64,000 bases of DNA, taken from Coriolopsis trogii (taxonomy: Eukaryota; Basidiomycota; Agaricomycetes; Polyporales; Polyporaceae). The translations under genes were made by a program, and so were the position numbers. The stretch is from assembly GCA_020543525.1 (NCBI GenBank), contig JAHYIO010000006.1, forward strand, positions 248,001-312,000, in the 5' to 3' direction. Numbering within the stretch: position 1 is the first letter of the stretch; every line of letters starts with the position of its first letter. Positions 11,401-23,787 of this stretch are shown here, piece after piece. The notes below the pieces were generated by a model, which ran no database searches, was not told where the DNA came from, and saw nothing but the letters and a program-made list of their open reading frames with translations.

Positions 11401-12930
11401 GCAAACCTGGACGTTCGCGTTGAGCAATCGGGGAACACCAAGTATCAGCATTGAATCATCAAAAGGGGGTTCCCATAACGCGCCTGTGTTGAGATCGAAG
11501 TCATGGCTCCATAAGATAGGGAACGCGTCTCGTTCGCGCTCACGATGGGGGCCTGTGAGAGCCACCATGATATCAATCAAAATCGGACCTCGATAACAAC
11601 AAGCACACACACTGACGTGCTTACACAAGGCAACAGCTCAGATACACGCCGGGGAAGCTTGACATTGCAGGACCCTGTTGTCGTGATTCAGCACAGCGTC
11701 TTCACCAGCGGACCGCTCGCGGTCAGCTTGCGTCTTCAGAACCCTTCGCATTCGCATACGATAGATACAATTGACCCTTCGCGCGCGCGCGCGCCAGCAT
11801 CGGGGCAGCGCGCCGACGTCGTACTTGAAATATTTGCATGATATCGAGCAAGATCTGAGGCGCCTGTGGTGTTTGACCGTTCGCGAACCATCGAACGAGC
11901 GTCGTCGAGAGCGCATGGGAGCGCTAGAGGCGTCGACGTCCGGGATCCCTGCACGACATGGCGCGGTCGAAGACTGGATGCGAGACATAGAACAACAGAC
12001 ATAGTCCCATGTTACACTTTGATCACAGTCGATACCGGGAGACTATCCGCCGTCTTCGGGTGCAGTGTTGTGCAAGTCGTGGCCATCCGCAGGCTGGCAA
12101 CGGCCAGCTCGGATAGTCACCTCAAAACACAAATTCTGACAAACGCGTGTGAGTACCATAGATCAGACGGACGTGAGAACCTGAGACCCTGTACCTCATC
12201 TGCACCAACCATCGACACGGGGCTCGCGTAGAAGTGGCTGTTTCGAACCCCGCGCCTCCTCCGCGCCCTGCACTGGATGCTCTCAGCGCGCATACACAGT
12301 GCAGTACGTCGTCCAGGGAGCAGACGGCTGCATACTCGGCTGCCAACAGGCCCCGGGTTCGCCCGCGCCCAACTCCCGGGGAGCACAGCGGCGACAGCGA
12401 CGGTCCACGAGACTCGCTGCCACTGCCAGATGGAGTTTGACAGGAAATGGCATGGGCCCGAGATATTGGTGTGGAAGCTCCGGGCTCGATATGATGCCCC
12501 AGAAGGTGGAGACAACAACGCTCTCAGTTAGGGAGGGTAAATGAGACGTTGCTACTTGGGTCTGATCGCGTTTCTGCTCTCGCGCTATGCGAAACCGTCA
12601 GCGCAGGACATGTCCGACCTTCGTGTTGATGGAGCAGTACCCGTCGGTACATGTGAGTACACCCATGAACGCGTACAAAGTTTCGCACCTGACAGTTCTG
12701 ATGCACGACCGGGGTTCGCGGACAACCGAGCAACACACAGACGGTGATTGTATGCCAACAATGAGTCTCTTCGGATGGCAAGGGCGATTGTGCCACTGTA
12801 GAGCCCGCAGCCTCACCGCCGTGCTGTAATTTCGTCCCAGTCAAGGCGTTACTACTTTATACGTCACTTCACTGCGAACTGTTCCATCACATCTAGATGC
12901 AGGATGTATCATACACTCACGAATGCCCTT
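8476..12930 (-). repeat. arm repeat, copy A
   Basis: Copy A of a repeat of several kb. Read on the minus strand it matches copy B (46360-50555, plus strand) over its whole length and the more diverged copy C (30200-34080, plus strand). Between about 8740 and 11330 it is nearly identical to 48068-50555; from 11330 outward the similarity is clearly lower. A spliceosomal-looking boundary is conserved in all copies: a pyrimidine/branch region containing gattgatatcat followed by cacag (about 11550-11580 here). This suggests the repeat derives from an intron-containing gene. No intact reading frame, no terminal repeats, and no reverse transcriptase, integrase, helicase or transposase motif were found, so its class is unknown. 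Confidence 0.6.
8620..9900. repeat. two degenerate tandem units of about 615-640 bp
   Basis: Landmarks recur once per unit. The string ttcagtaagaat occurs at about 8670 and 9284. acacgtacaaggcgtt occurs at about 8733 and 9350. A gagctccaa(t/c)aagctccc motif occurs at about 8828 and 9458. A cttcg(a/g)gatc(g/t)tcatatgcg motif, followed by an aggacggcgga block, occurs at about 9042 and 9681. The same two-unit arrangement is present in copy B near 49480-50520, so the tandem duplication predates the split of A and B. Confidence 0.6.
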
Positions 12931-15900
12931 CCCCACCACTTTGTTCGTTAGGGTTCATCGTAGCCTGAGACCTAGGATGAACGTGCGGTGGCAGAGGCGC
13001 TCGCGGGAGCGTGAGTCAGGGATCCGATGTAATCGAAGCATATAGCATTTGTACCTAACTTCGCTCGAGCCTGAGCCTGTTCGTCCCTCCACTGGTGACA
13101 GCCGATGCATATGCCACTATGCCGACGCTACTTGGCAACAGAGCTGCGCGGCGTCGTGGAACTCATTGTCGCCTCATACAGAGCCGCGGTGGAGATTTTG
13201 GCATCGATATGGAGTGATGCTTCAACCAGGCAGCTTCACTGCATCGCGCCCCTCAGCGCAATGGACGATTAGAGTTTGAGAGCCTATCGACGTGCCAGCA
13301 TAGCTCCGAGACAAGGCTCCAAGGAACATCGTGGGAGAATGCAATCTCAAGACCTAGAAGACCCGGTCAGCGTCGTAAGAGCGGCGAACACCCATACGGC
13401 CGTCTTTCCAACGCCATGAGGAGGTGGATGAATGCGCATAATCGCGTTGTAATCGCCGCGCCCCCACTGCTCGGCCATCGGCTAGATGCAGTCTTCCAGC
13501 CCGCGAGTGCGCGAGCTTCGCCTTCGCCATCGCCGTATTGGCGGGAGATCTGGAGTGTGTTCGCACCCGCTTCCGACACGAGGATGTTGCGGCCGACACT
13601 TGCTCGCGAGCCGTGGACCCGTGAGGTTGCACAGCAGGAGCCTGCGCGCGTACGTGGAGTGTCACGGTGTTCCACGTTCGGGGTGGTGTCCAAGGCCTGG
13701 CTCGCATCCGACGTCCCGCGAGTTGACGGAGAACTCCTGGTCGCCTTGGGCATCCCGGGCTTCACAGCTTGAGAACGTGGACGTCGAGCTGCTGCGGAGA
13801 TTCAGTCGGACCTGCCCCACCGCGAAAGTTCCCTCGTACGCGCCAGTTGCGTTTAGGTCAGAGTAGAATGGAAGAACTAGTTGTTCGGTCTAGAGTACAA
13901 CACTGCTGTGTGTTGAAAATAAACCAGGCACCTGTCGCCATCGTACGTCGACGCAGGATGGCTCGCTTTCTGACCCACCAGTGCATTCCGCCATTCACCA
14001 CATAGAGCAGCGGAGCGCCCAAGAGTAAGCCAAGACGGGAAGTGGTCGAAGTTCGACCGCACCAAGAGAGTTACGTTCAAGGGCAGGGAGGGTTATGTTC
14101 CATGCGTCCGGCACAGCAAGTCGAATTCCGCCGCCACGGCTGCAGAGCACGACCACCTGATAGTCCCTTCGAAATCGCGGTGTGCGCGCGGAGTCATCGG
14201 AGAATTTGATGATTGGTGGATACGGAAATGGTGGCAAGCCGAGTTTCCGGGAGGAGCCCTCTGGAGTATGTGCCATGCACCGGTGACAGACAAGGCAGCT
14301 TGCAGGCCTAGATGCAGACCGTAGTATGGGAAGCGGACCGCGCGCGAGATGGGAGAAGAGTTCAAACGTTCATCTCCGGGTAGAACCTGATGCGCGATTG
14401 GAAAATGAGGGAGAGATGCCACGCCGGCCCGCTCGGCAATCCATATCCCTGCGCGTCTGCTACCTACACCGCTGCAAGTTGTGAGGGGTAGGAGATCGCT
14501 GTTGGTTCACCGTAGGTATATGCATGTGAGGCGCATCCATAGAATGCATGTTCCTCGCCCAAGATCGTGAGCGGGAGAGCCAACTCGACCGACAAGCCGG
14601 TGCAAACGTGCGACAGAGGCACTACACGCAAGGTCCCCACCACGAACTTCACTATGATGTCGCGAGCGTGAGTAGATGTTGCAGTAGGTGAGCGTAATGC
14701 GTACTTACGTATAGCTTGAGCCGGTATTCTCTACCTGCCAACTCACTGGGTGGCGAAGGAGGGACACATTCCGGGTACACTCAACGAGGAGAGTTTAGCC
14801 AGCGCATGAGGACAAGCGGACTGCAGACGAGCTGCAGGACCTGTGTATCTCAGGCTGACTCACAGAGTGTGTGGAAATGCGGACGACGCGTATTGATGAA
14901 CCTAGTTTGGAGCGAGAAACGGATCAGTGGCTCGCGACCGACTTACTCAACAGTCTCGAGAGTTTTCTCCCGTAGCACATGGGTCACGGGCCACAGGCTG
15001 CAGAACATGCAGATCGGGAGCCAATTGCTGGTGTTCGTTCATGATTGTCGGAGAATCGGAGTGCGAGGCACGGCGGAGGGTAGAGCAAGGCTACATCATT
15101 GATGAGCACAGCTGGGATGGCTATGGTATGCAACGCTCCTCGTCAGTGTGCATGGGACTCTCGAAGCGTTACATGGCGTGCTCGCCTGGGCATTGACTCG
15201 GGCATACTGGAGTCGTGGTACCTAGACGAGGCTTGATGAGAACCAATCGCCAATCGTCGGGATCGCCGGTCTACTCCCGGACCCATCGTCCCAAAATGAC
15301 ATTGCAACCGCGACGCGTGTACTCATACGCAACAACGGGCGATCGGCTTCTGGAGCTGATTTGCAGCACCCAGTTCCCATCTCCAATCGGCGTCGCAGCT
15401 CCGCAGCTCTCATGTCTCTGGATAGCACTTACACATTCCAGGGCACAAAGTGTCATGAGACTCCGAATCATTGTACTCATGAAGGTCAAAAAAGCTCCCT
15501 GCAAGACGTGAGGTGGAAGCGTCGCGAACGTACTCACAATCATTGCATGAACCGGAACCGTGTCGAGTCAATTCAACATCTCCGAGTCGTACACGGTATT
15601 GGTCTTCCTGATAGTCGGGGGTGAAAAGGGGCTGGCATGTACTCAAGCAAAGAAGCATTAGCAGTGCCCGGCGCAGTATTCATCGACTGCGCAACGTTGT
15701 ATGTGCGCCCTACTCACATTTGCCTGTCACAATGGGAGCATCTCTCGGTTCCTATCCAGGTTCTAAGTCGCGACAGCCGCAGCTATGCTTCGCTAGCGGC
15801 TGAACGTGAAAGCATTCTATATAGGGCTGCTCACCTGCAGGGACGGTGCAGGCATTAGGTTCGACGCTGCGCTTGGTCCACCCTGACACTCGCATTTGCG

Positions 15901-16500
15901 TATGTTCTGCGACCCTGCGCGATCCGGCCATGGGAAATACCACCCTGGACTCACGTTCGTGTTGCGCAGCAGCCTGTGGCCACTTATTCAGGCACTCCTG
16001 GCGAGCAGGGGGGGGGATTCGGGAGAATGGTTTGCAGCAACGCTTCCGTATGGTGCGTTGTACGTCGTGCCTCGTTCTGCTTCCGCAAACCTGAGAAGTT
16101 CCGAATCTCGGATATTAAACCTGCCCCTTGCTACGACTTCGTTTCTTGCTTTGTTTGCGGTGCCAGTGCGATTTGAGCCCTTCGCGTCTTCGCATTTCTC
16201 GTCAAGCATGCGCTCTGCAGTGAAGAAGAGTTAGCGCCACCAAAAATCGCCGAGTTGAGAGAGGGCGGGAGATGTGGTGAAGAATGAAGACTGGAAGATG
16301 CATATGGTCGTGGGGGAGAGGGGCGTCTCGGCAATCGCCGACAGCTTAGGTCAGCCAAGTCGGGATGCAAAGTTAGCGCACATTTTCATTACAAGACTTT
16401 GCCAAGTCCGTTGACGGTGCGGAGACATCAAGAGGTCCTTGATCTTCTTATTGGAGCGTCAAGCGAAGACGCATAGGAGGTGGGGAAGGAGCACTACCAA
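12931..16500 (-). repeat. outer part of left duplication arm, decayed
   Basis: Read on the minus strand this stretch matches 26700-30200 on the plus strand in scattered but collinear blocks. One is 13350-13780 with 29680-29960, sharing a LDTTP peptide trace. Another is 14060-14200 with 29200-29360, where both contain cggaacataaccctcc. A third is 14400-14440 with 28940-28990, and a fourth 16000-16200 with 27120-27260, where both contain gaggcac after gcagaacg. No intact gene remains. Local peptide conservation with stop codons suggests former coding sequence of unknown family. Confidence 0.5.
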
Positions 16501-17435
16501 CACCAGCTCGAGGAGCAAGGAAGGATAAGGCCCGTCGATGTCCGGACAGACTGCAACTGACTGTATGAGAGGTGTTCACCGTTCCGGGCAAGCTACTTGA
16601 CTGAACTAATCTCCATCCACATCTCCTTTCGTGAGGACGACCAAACGACCACAGCACTCGCACTCGCACCCGCATCCTTGGGTGGTAAGTCTCACTTACC
16701 GGTCGTCACTGACATCAATAATAGCTGGAACTTAACGTGTCAAGTTGTGAGTGCACCGCAGTAGTACACACGTGTACTGAGGGATTACAGAGAGATACCA
16801 AAGCCGAGACGGAAGTAGCTAGAGAGAGAGGCAGAAAACAAGCGGGACGCGACGAGCGATACTAGGCGATACTGCTACACGGAGTGAGGGTATAGAGTCA
16901 ACGATCCGAGCCAAGCGGACCAAGGAAAAGAGATAAGAGACCATTAGGTCAAGCGAAGAACATTGGAAGGTATGTATCACCACCGTGACATCCGCACAAC
17001 CACCGCTTGACCCAGTGAACGCGACTGCAACAGCCCAACGTCCCGCACACGACCCCAGAAACTGGGACATGCGCGGAACGATGGATCGTCCTGAATATGG
17101 AGAGCGGAGCAGACAGGCGTACGCACCGGTAGCACAGCGCGGTGAAAGGCATATCAACAGAGGAAATCGACGTGTATAAAAACCCGACGTAGACGATGCA
17201 CATCGGCATGCGAACGCCAATGAACATGGAAAGATAGGGGGAAGGCCGAAGAGCTATATGGATACGGGAGCAGACTAGTCGAAGCTGCACATAAAGAAAA
17301 TACCCGACAAGACTCAGATACATACATACTTGTGATACAGATGATACAGCGCGATGCCACAAAGGAAGAACGGACATCGTGAACGATGCGTGAACGTAGA
17401 CGTACAGTCCCGAGCAACGCACTCATGGCCCTCAG
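16501..17435. other. 3' flank of the phosphodiesterase gene
   Basis: No gene is apparent. It follows the stop of the minus-strand phosphodiesterase and probably contains its 3' untranslated region and terminator. The inverted duplication is not detectable inward of about 16.5 kb. Confidence 0.4.
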
Positions 17436-19895
17436 CTATGACGACGCCGATACGAGAGTGGATGTTTTGAGCAGCGCTGAGCGCGCAACAGTGGAATTCC
17501 CCTCGGGCGTCCGCGGACTGGGCGTGAGCGTCCCCGTACTCAGCGACCCCGCGCTCATGCTGAGCGGACTGTCGTCCTGCCCGAGTGGCGAGACAGGGCT
17601 CCGTCCGAATTGCGAGGGCGGCGCGGAATGCCCCAGGGAAGGAGGGCTGATAGGCGACAGACTCGCAAACGGAGACGGCGACGGATTCCACGACGAGCGA
17701 TGGAAGTGCTTCGAGTTCTTCTTCCGTACGCTCGCCTTGTACGCAGCACGGATCGCGGCAGTCGCCTCGTTGGTGATGCTGAACACGCTACCATTGGTCG
17801 ACGGCGTGTTCGACGCCACGCTCGGAGCGCGTGAGTGGGGGTGAGAAAGCGGGGAGAGGTTGGCAAGCTCTAAGCGTGGAGGAAGCGTCGCGGTAATGGG
17901 AGACAAAGGGTCAGGGGTGGGCTCTAGCATTGGCGAAAAGGCGGGCGAAGGTAGGGAAGACTCGCAGCTTTCGTACTGGCTGGGGGTCGAAGACGATGAT
18001 GACGTGCTCGGATCCACACTGGAGGGAAAGCGATGGTGACGATGGTGTGGGTGGTAACAGGGTGGGTACAGCGACTCTTCGGGATTTCTGAACGACTCTG
18101 GGAGTGCAGGGGGGAAGGCGGTCAAGAAGTCGTTTGGACCCTGTGAAGGCCACGCGAGAGGTGTGCCAGGCGCGCCTGGAGGGACTTCTGGCTCTGGTTC
18201 TGCCGCGAGCTCCGCGGCACGAGACTTCCACAAAGCCAAATTCTCCCTGGTCTGGCGCGCAAACCGTTCCATGGCTGAGGATACAATGATGTCAATGAGA
18301 AAGCGCAGTCCGACGAAACCGCCAACCTACAAGAAATACCCTCTGCAACGAGCTCGAAGAGCGGTCGTGCGAACGTGTTATTAAACCATATCTGGCAGTT
18401 CGCCTCACCGACACGACTGTCTGAAGGTTTCACCGAGGGAGGCAGCTGAAGATGCTTCTCGAGAAGCAGCTGACTACTCCATTCAGACTCTAGCGCAGCC
18501 GCCCAATGCTGAGATACAAGGTACGGGCGACTCTAGAAAGACCTTGAGACTAACAAAGGTATTGTATGAGCAAATTGCTTACCGGGTTGCTTATATCGGC
18601 ACACTTGATCAAGGCTTGACAGACGAGGATTCGCCTTTTCAACTCCGGGAAGTCGGCACCGTGCAGGAGGTTCCGGAACTCGGCCATGAAGTCAAAATGC
18701 ACGCTCATGTCGGTCGCCAAGACGGTGCCCAGTAACAACTTCCGGAAGGATGACCCAGAGGGAAGACGGTCAAGCAAGAACCCCAGATGATTGTGCCGCA
18801 TAATCTGGAGAATGAGCGAATAGTGCATCTGCTCAAGAACCGACTTGTCGTCATATACCACCGAAAGCGGCGTCTTGGCGTTGCGCTGCATGTGAGAAAA
18901 CGGGTTGAGCGGAAGCTATAGAGTGAGAAAGATCAAGGTGAAAAGTACCATGAAGGCGTTTGTGAGCCCCGGATGTCCTACGTCGTGGCCCACGGCAGCA
19001 ATGTACAACGCGAAGAGGTCCTCGTCCGTCAAGCACGAGATGAGGGGATCACACTCCTCCCTTTTTCGCTGCCAGAATCGCCCCTCTTCCAGCAAAATGG
19101 TCACAGACGGGACCATCCCAGCCGAGAACAAGAAGATGTACACAGCCTGGAACACGTCCAGTGCATGTTGGAAGTTGTGATACGAATTGCCTTGCCGGTA
19201 GAGCTGGCGCAGGTGTTGTAGGAACGAGGCAAGACAGCCTATGAGGATATGTGTCAATATTGGGCTCAACCCGCACATCGATAGAATCCAACGCGATTTC
19301 TGGGTCAGTGAGCATGTGCGCGTGTATCAGGAGTGTGAGCGGTTTCAGGACAGAGTATTAGGAGCAGGTCGGGAAAAGATTGCTATGTAAATGACGGTAG
19401 CTTGGACTCACTGAGTGGTACAGAAATAGTGTCGTGCATGTGCTCTATCCGATAGAGCGCCTCGAAGAGGATATACGAGCAAGCGATAACCTCCTCTTCC
19501 GGCAGTTTGTGGGGTTCGAAGTGCCAGGAGCTGAGGGAATGTATCAAACGTTCCCTGGTTCCTTGTTCCATGTCGACGAACGACGGGCTTTGGTCGCCTG
19601 TAAGAGGGGGGGAAGGGAAGAGACAGAGAAGGCGATGGGGACGTACACATGGTCCCCCTCCTGGCTGACGATGGTTTCTGTGTGCAGACGGACGTCTATC
19701 AAGACCTCCGCATACCTGTACCGTCCGCGCGCATTTGCCTGAGGATCTTCTCCCGTCAGAACATGTCACACACCTCGTTTCACCGCAGTCTGTTTCCTCC
19801 CAGCCGCCCCAGCCATGACCTCGATTCTCGTCGCTGAGTGCGAGTGCGAGACCACCGACGTCGACGCTACGGCGCCTGCCCATGTTGTCTGTCAT
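17436..19895 (-). CDS. class I 3',5'-cyclic-nucleotide phosphodiesterase
   Basis: Hydrolyses cAMP/cGMP to 5'-nucleotides; fungal members are high-affinity cAMP phosphodiesterases that damp PKA signalling. Secure exons (minus): 19299-18949, 18885-18583, 18508-18340 and 18274-17436, joined by introns of 63-74 bp with frame preserved. The PDEase_I metal-binding core is complete: YHNFQHALDVFQ, then GHDVGHPGLTNAF, then KCADISNP followed by HWAAALESEW. A preceding exon (19597 to about 19422 or 19412) carries LIHSLSSWHFEPHKLPEEE. Its donor is unresolved: TCT|GTACCA keeps the frame, whereas the stronger GTGAGT 10 bp on does not. The likely start is ATG 19895 (first exon to 19774); the exon between 19774 and 19597 is not resolved. 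After the catalytic domain comes a tail of about 250 residues rich in Ser/Pro, unusual in length and probably regulatory. Confidence 0.85.
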
Positions 19896-19899
19896 GAGT

Positions 19900-22188
19900 G
19901 CGAGTCAGAGGGCAGCGTGAGTGGAGGGGACGCGGGGAGGACGAGGGAGGGAGGGAGGAGAGGGCGGGGGCAGTTGGAGGACGAGGAGAGCGTGCGAGAG
20001 GGCGGTGACTGTGCGATCCGCCGCACGTGGCTCGTCAGCCGTGCGCGCTCCGTCCCCGATCACTCGCCTAGCGCCCATCGCTGGAACGCTGCCTCGAACC
20101 TCTTGCACCAGATCCGTCACCATCTCTCACTCTCCGCCCCAGAAAGCCAGGCAAGCCCATCCAGCACAGATCCGGGAACACGACATGCACGGTACCCTTG
20201 TAGCTGCAGCGACATCAACCATCACGCGGTAGGCCAGGGAGTCATCGATTCCGGCACGACCTCTCCGACTCTTGCATCTCCTGCCATCCGTAGTTGAGAA
20301 CCTCGACCTAGCACGCCCTGCCTCATGTTGTCTCCACCTTCCCGGGGCGAGAGGTGCGAGATCTTCTCCGGAGTGGTCTCGCTCCAAACCAATCCCAGGA
20401 GCTCACCGGACGTTTTCGATCGATACGCATTAGTGACGGAAATCGTCCCTCACGACACATGGCAGCTAGCAGCGAGTCTTCCGCTCCACTTGTGTTCCTC
20501 TCATGCGAAGGTTGTCTGACAGGCGCTCCCGCCAGATGTTTGCGATCATGAGGTAAACAATGTGCGATCCGAGATCTATTGCCCTTTGACGGGTGCGTGC
20601 AACGGCGCCTCAACGGCCGTGGTTAAGTCGCTCAGCATCCACCTCGCCCCTCGTTCTTTGGGTGGGGCCCCTGCGCATGCACCTGGTACGTAATACGAAG
20701 TTGTCTGGGTGCAATACTATCTTTTACGTCGCCAAGCCCGTCTCGCCATCTGAGGGTCCCCCACCAGCGTTCCCTCAATGAATCTACAGTACATCTGCGT
20801 TCGCCGTACAGAGACGTGTACCATGTAAGGACCGCTGTCTTACGTGTATCGTAATCACGTCGCCCCAATTTACCCGCCCTCTTCACTCCCGCATCGCCCC
20901 ATCTGCTCACTCGACACCACTTGCAGACCTTCATGAACGATCTCTATCTCGGCATTTGTTCAAACCCAACTTGCGTCTTGGATGTCGAAGGGACGTGCGG
21001 ATCTACAGATCCAAACCTGTCTGCTCAAGACGGACGACCGGTACGTGCACATCGTCGGCGCACCACGTCCTCTGCCATACTCTATGAACATGTTGATACA
21101 ACCCTCCGTTCCCGGGCCAACGTCTTCCCACCTCGGACGCTCGCTCCGCAGAACACCCTCAACATGGTACCCCGTAGAAACCTAATTCGGCATCTCATAG
21201 AACCCTCAGCGTACCTGTCTCACATCGGTCGAACCCCGTCCGAGAGTCCAGAAACCCGCGCTTTCATGAAGCTCGTTGGCGCAGTCCTCGTACGCTCGTC
21301 CCGTTACCCCCTTCACATTCTCTTCCTCTCCGACCCGGTATCGCCGTCTTCTTCTCTACCCATGCCTCTCCCGCGCGACGCTGATCATCATGTTGTGCCT
21401 AACGCTGCTCGCATCGATCGCATGCGGATTCGGCTGCAGGACCAGCGACCGGTGACTCATGACTTCCTCAAGTCTTCCCGATCTCTCTCGCCCGGTTCGT
21501 AGACATGCGCCGTGGGAGCCGGGTATGCCTATCCGAGACATCTTCGTCGGCCCTGTGAACTTGCTCGTGGGGAACTTGGCTCGAGCTTCCGTGCCACGGG
21601 TGAAGCACAACGCCAAAAGTGAGATTACCCCGGGATATGAGTAGCGAGCTCGACACAACGCATGAGTTAAACAAGCTTGACCAAGATGCACGTGCAACAT
21701 GACAGACAAGACGGGATGCGGAGCTATATATGATACAGACGAAGAGACGACGGCAAGATAGCAAGATAGCGTGACAGCAAGATAGCAAGGAGGGACACGG
21801 AAGGGCGGCACATATCGGCACTTTATACATGCAGAGAGAGTTATGGGGTATGAAGCGAGCAGGGAGGGATATCTAGGGTGGATCAAGACGAATATGGTGA
21901 TACAGAGGCGAGAGAGACAAGATGATGTGACGGTACGTGAAGACGTGATGCGGTGTATATGATGTTGGCAGCATTGTTCGTGCGGGACCTGTCATACTTA
22001 TTAAGGGAGGCGCGAGTGCCAAGAGAATATGCAAGAGGGGCGGTATATGAGAGAGCACAAGTCTGCGCGACCGTGGGTCTACGCCGAGTGCGACCAGCGC
22101 CGAAAGTGATGTGGAAGATGTCGAGGAGCACGCATATATAGACTATGTTGTGATTTTGGCCGGTTGGTCGCCCAGTGGACGTCGGCGA
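19900..22188. other. intergenic between the two central genes
   Basis: No supported gene. A purine-rich run at 19920-19990 lies just upstream of the phosphodiesterase start and reads as a pyrimidine-rich promoter tract on its strand. A plus-strand open frame at 20921-21502 (193 codons) has no splice or family support. 21650-22188 is probably 3' flank of the next minus-strand gene. Confidence 0.4.
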
Positions 22189-23787
22189 CTACTTCAGCAT
22201 ATAGGTTCGCGGCGGCATGGCGAGGGGGTTCACGACCCTGAAAATAATATTGCAGTGAGCACGGAAACGCGGAGAGTTTGTTACCATACTCACTGTACCA
22301 AGCCGACCCCGAAGACGGGGACACATATACTTCGGCATACCGACCATTAGAGCTGCCTCTATGCAATTCCGACGAGTCGTAGCCATAGTGCGTCGGCTGC
22401 TGATAAGATGACTTGGCACTACCTCCGATCAGGTACTGCCCATGGGTCTGCGACACGCGCGACACTATGAATAGGAAATATGAGCGTGTGAGGTAGCGAT
22501 GCCAACGAGAGGTTACGAACGAGAGCTCTGAATCGGTGGCTGCCTCCGATATGTCGAGGTGTCCATGTCGAGCTCGTTGGTCGGATACCTCCAGCCTAGT
22601 GATTGTGCTGGCGTCATGACCGTGGACGCAAATGTCGGACTTGCGGCGGCACCCGAATTAGAGCCGGAGCTGGACTCCGCAATAGAGCCGTAACCCGAAG
22701 ATGTGTCCCACGAGTCGTTGTCGACGGTAGGAGGGTACTCGAGGCTGAGAGACGGCGACGGACTGTCCATCGTGCTGTAGATCGACCGGGCGTTCGGGCG
22801 AGAAGAGGGGGGCGAGGCGGCGCGGTAGGGCTCCGTAGTACGAGAAAGTCCCTTGCCACTGATCTGGGGAGAAACGCAAAACCGAGGCGGCTCGTCTTGT
22901 GGTACGAGAGGCTCGTTGAGCTCGACCTGCCACTCGATCTCGACAGGCTCCTCGGCGAGCGGCCCAACCTCAATACCGCCCGAACCAGGTTGAACGGCGG
23001 CAGAGTTGATACCATCGTGCTTGGCAAAGTTGTCCAGGCGGAACGAGTACATCATCTTGCGCATCTTTGGAGGAGCATGGGTGGCGCGTAGGGGGACCTC
23101 CGGCATGAAGCTGATCGTGGGCTGCTCGGCGGGAACGGACACTTCAATGATGAAGCCGGCCTCAGTATCCTCCTCTTTGATAGGGGGAGACGACGGGGGC
23201 GGAGCAGGAGACTCGGGCGGGGGACTGATAGGCTCGGGCTGCTCGATGGTATACAGGGAGCCGTCGTTCCATTGAGCGGTCTGCAGACGGGCAGGCACGG
23301 TAGCATTTGAGGGTGCAGCGGCAGGGCCGGCAGAGGCAAGGGAAGAGTAGGAGCGGGTGCCGGATGCATAGCCTGTGGAGACACGTGATGACGAGGGTAG
23401 GGACGACAGCGTGCTCGCGGACGACGAGGAGAGGTAGGAGGAGCGGGGGTGAGCGACGGCGCGCTGGGGCGCGTAGTCGGCGGAGAAGGGAGAGAGGGAG
23501 GACGGGCCGGAGTGGACCGAGGAGGCGGAGGAAGGGTACGGGTTGGGGTTGGCGGGAATGGAGGAAGATGACGTCGAATAGGACGATGATTGGACAGAGG
23601 AAGCGTGGTCCCATACGTACGGGGTGCCGTGGCCGGAGGCCATCTGGGAGTAGGCGCCGTCGAGGGGGGCGGTGACGGCGTTGAGGGAGGAGGGCGCATA
23701 GTTGAAGTAGGCGGTGGGGAAGGAGGAGGACATGTCGAGGTACCGTCGGTCGTGGGTGGAGGCGTAGTGGGCGGCGGTGGTGGACAT
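22189..23787 (-). CDS. Ser/Pro-rich orphan protein
   Basis: Three exons on the minus strand: 23787-22521, 22464-22290 and 22237-22189, giving 496 residues. The introns are short (56 and 52 bp); the first donor is gttcgt and the second gtatgg, and both junctions keep frame. The start is the first ATG (MSTTAAHYAST) of a frame that is open slightly further upstream. Residues 1-190 are low-complexity Ser/Ala/Pro/Tyr. An acidic SPPIKEEDTEAGF segment (about residue 210) precedes the most ordered block, with KMRKMMYSFRLDNFAKHDGIN (about 250-270) and EIEWQVELNEPLVP. The C-terminus ends VVNPLAMPPRTYMLK. No domain is recognised. The composition would fit a regulatory or scaffold protein, but that is a guess. 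Confidence 0.7.

Noticed and set aside
16985..17422. Membrane-protein-like frames (Leu/Tyr/Cys-rich) on the minus strand downstream of the phosphodiesterase.
   Set aside because: Three overlapping frames are open at once and the hydrophobicity comes from pyrimidine-rich 3' flank sequence.
20921..21502. 193-codon plus-strand open frame as a gene.
   Set aside because: No recognised domain and no splice-consistent extension. It sits between two minus-strand genes where untranslated and promoter sequence is expected.
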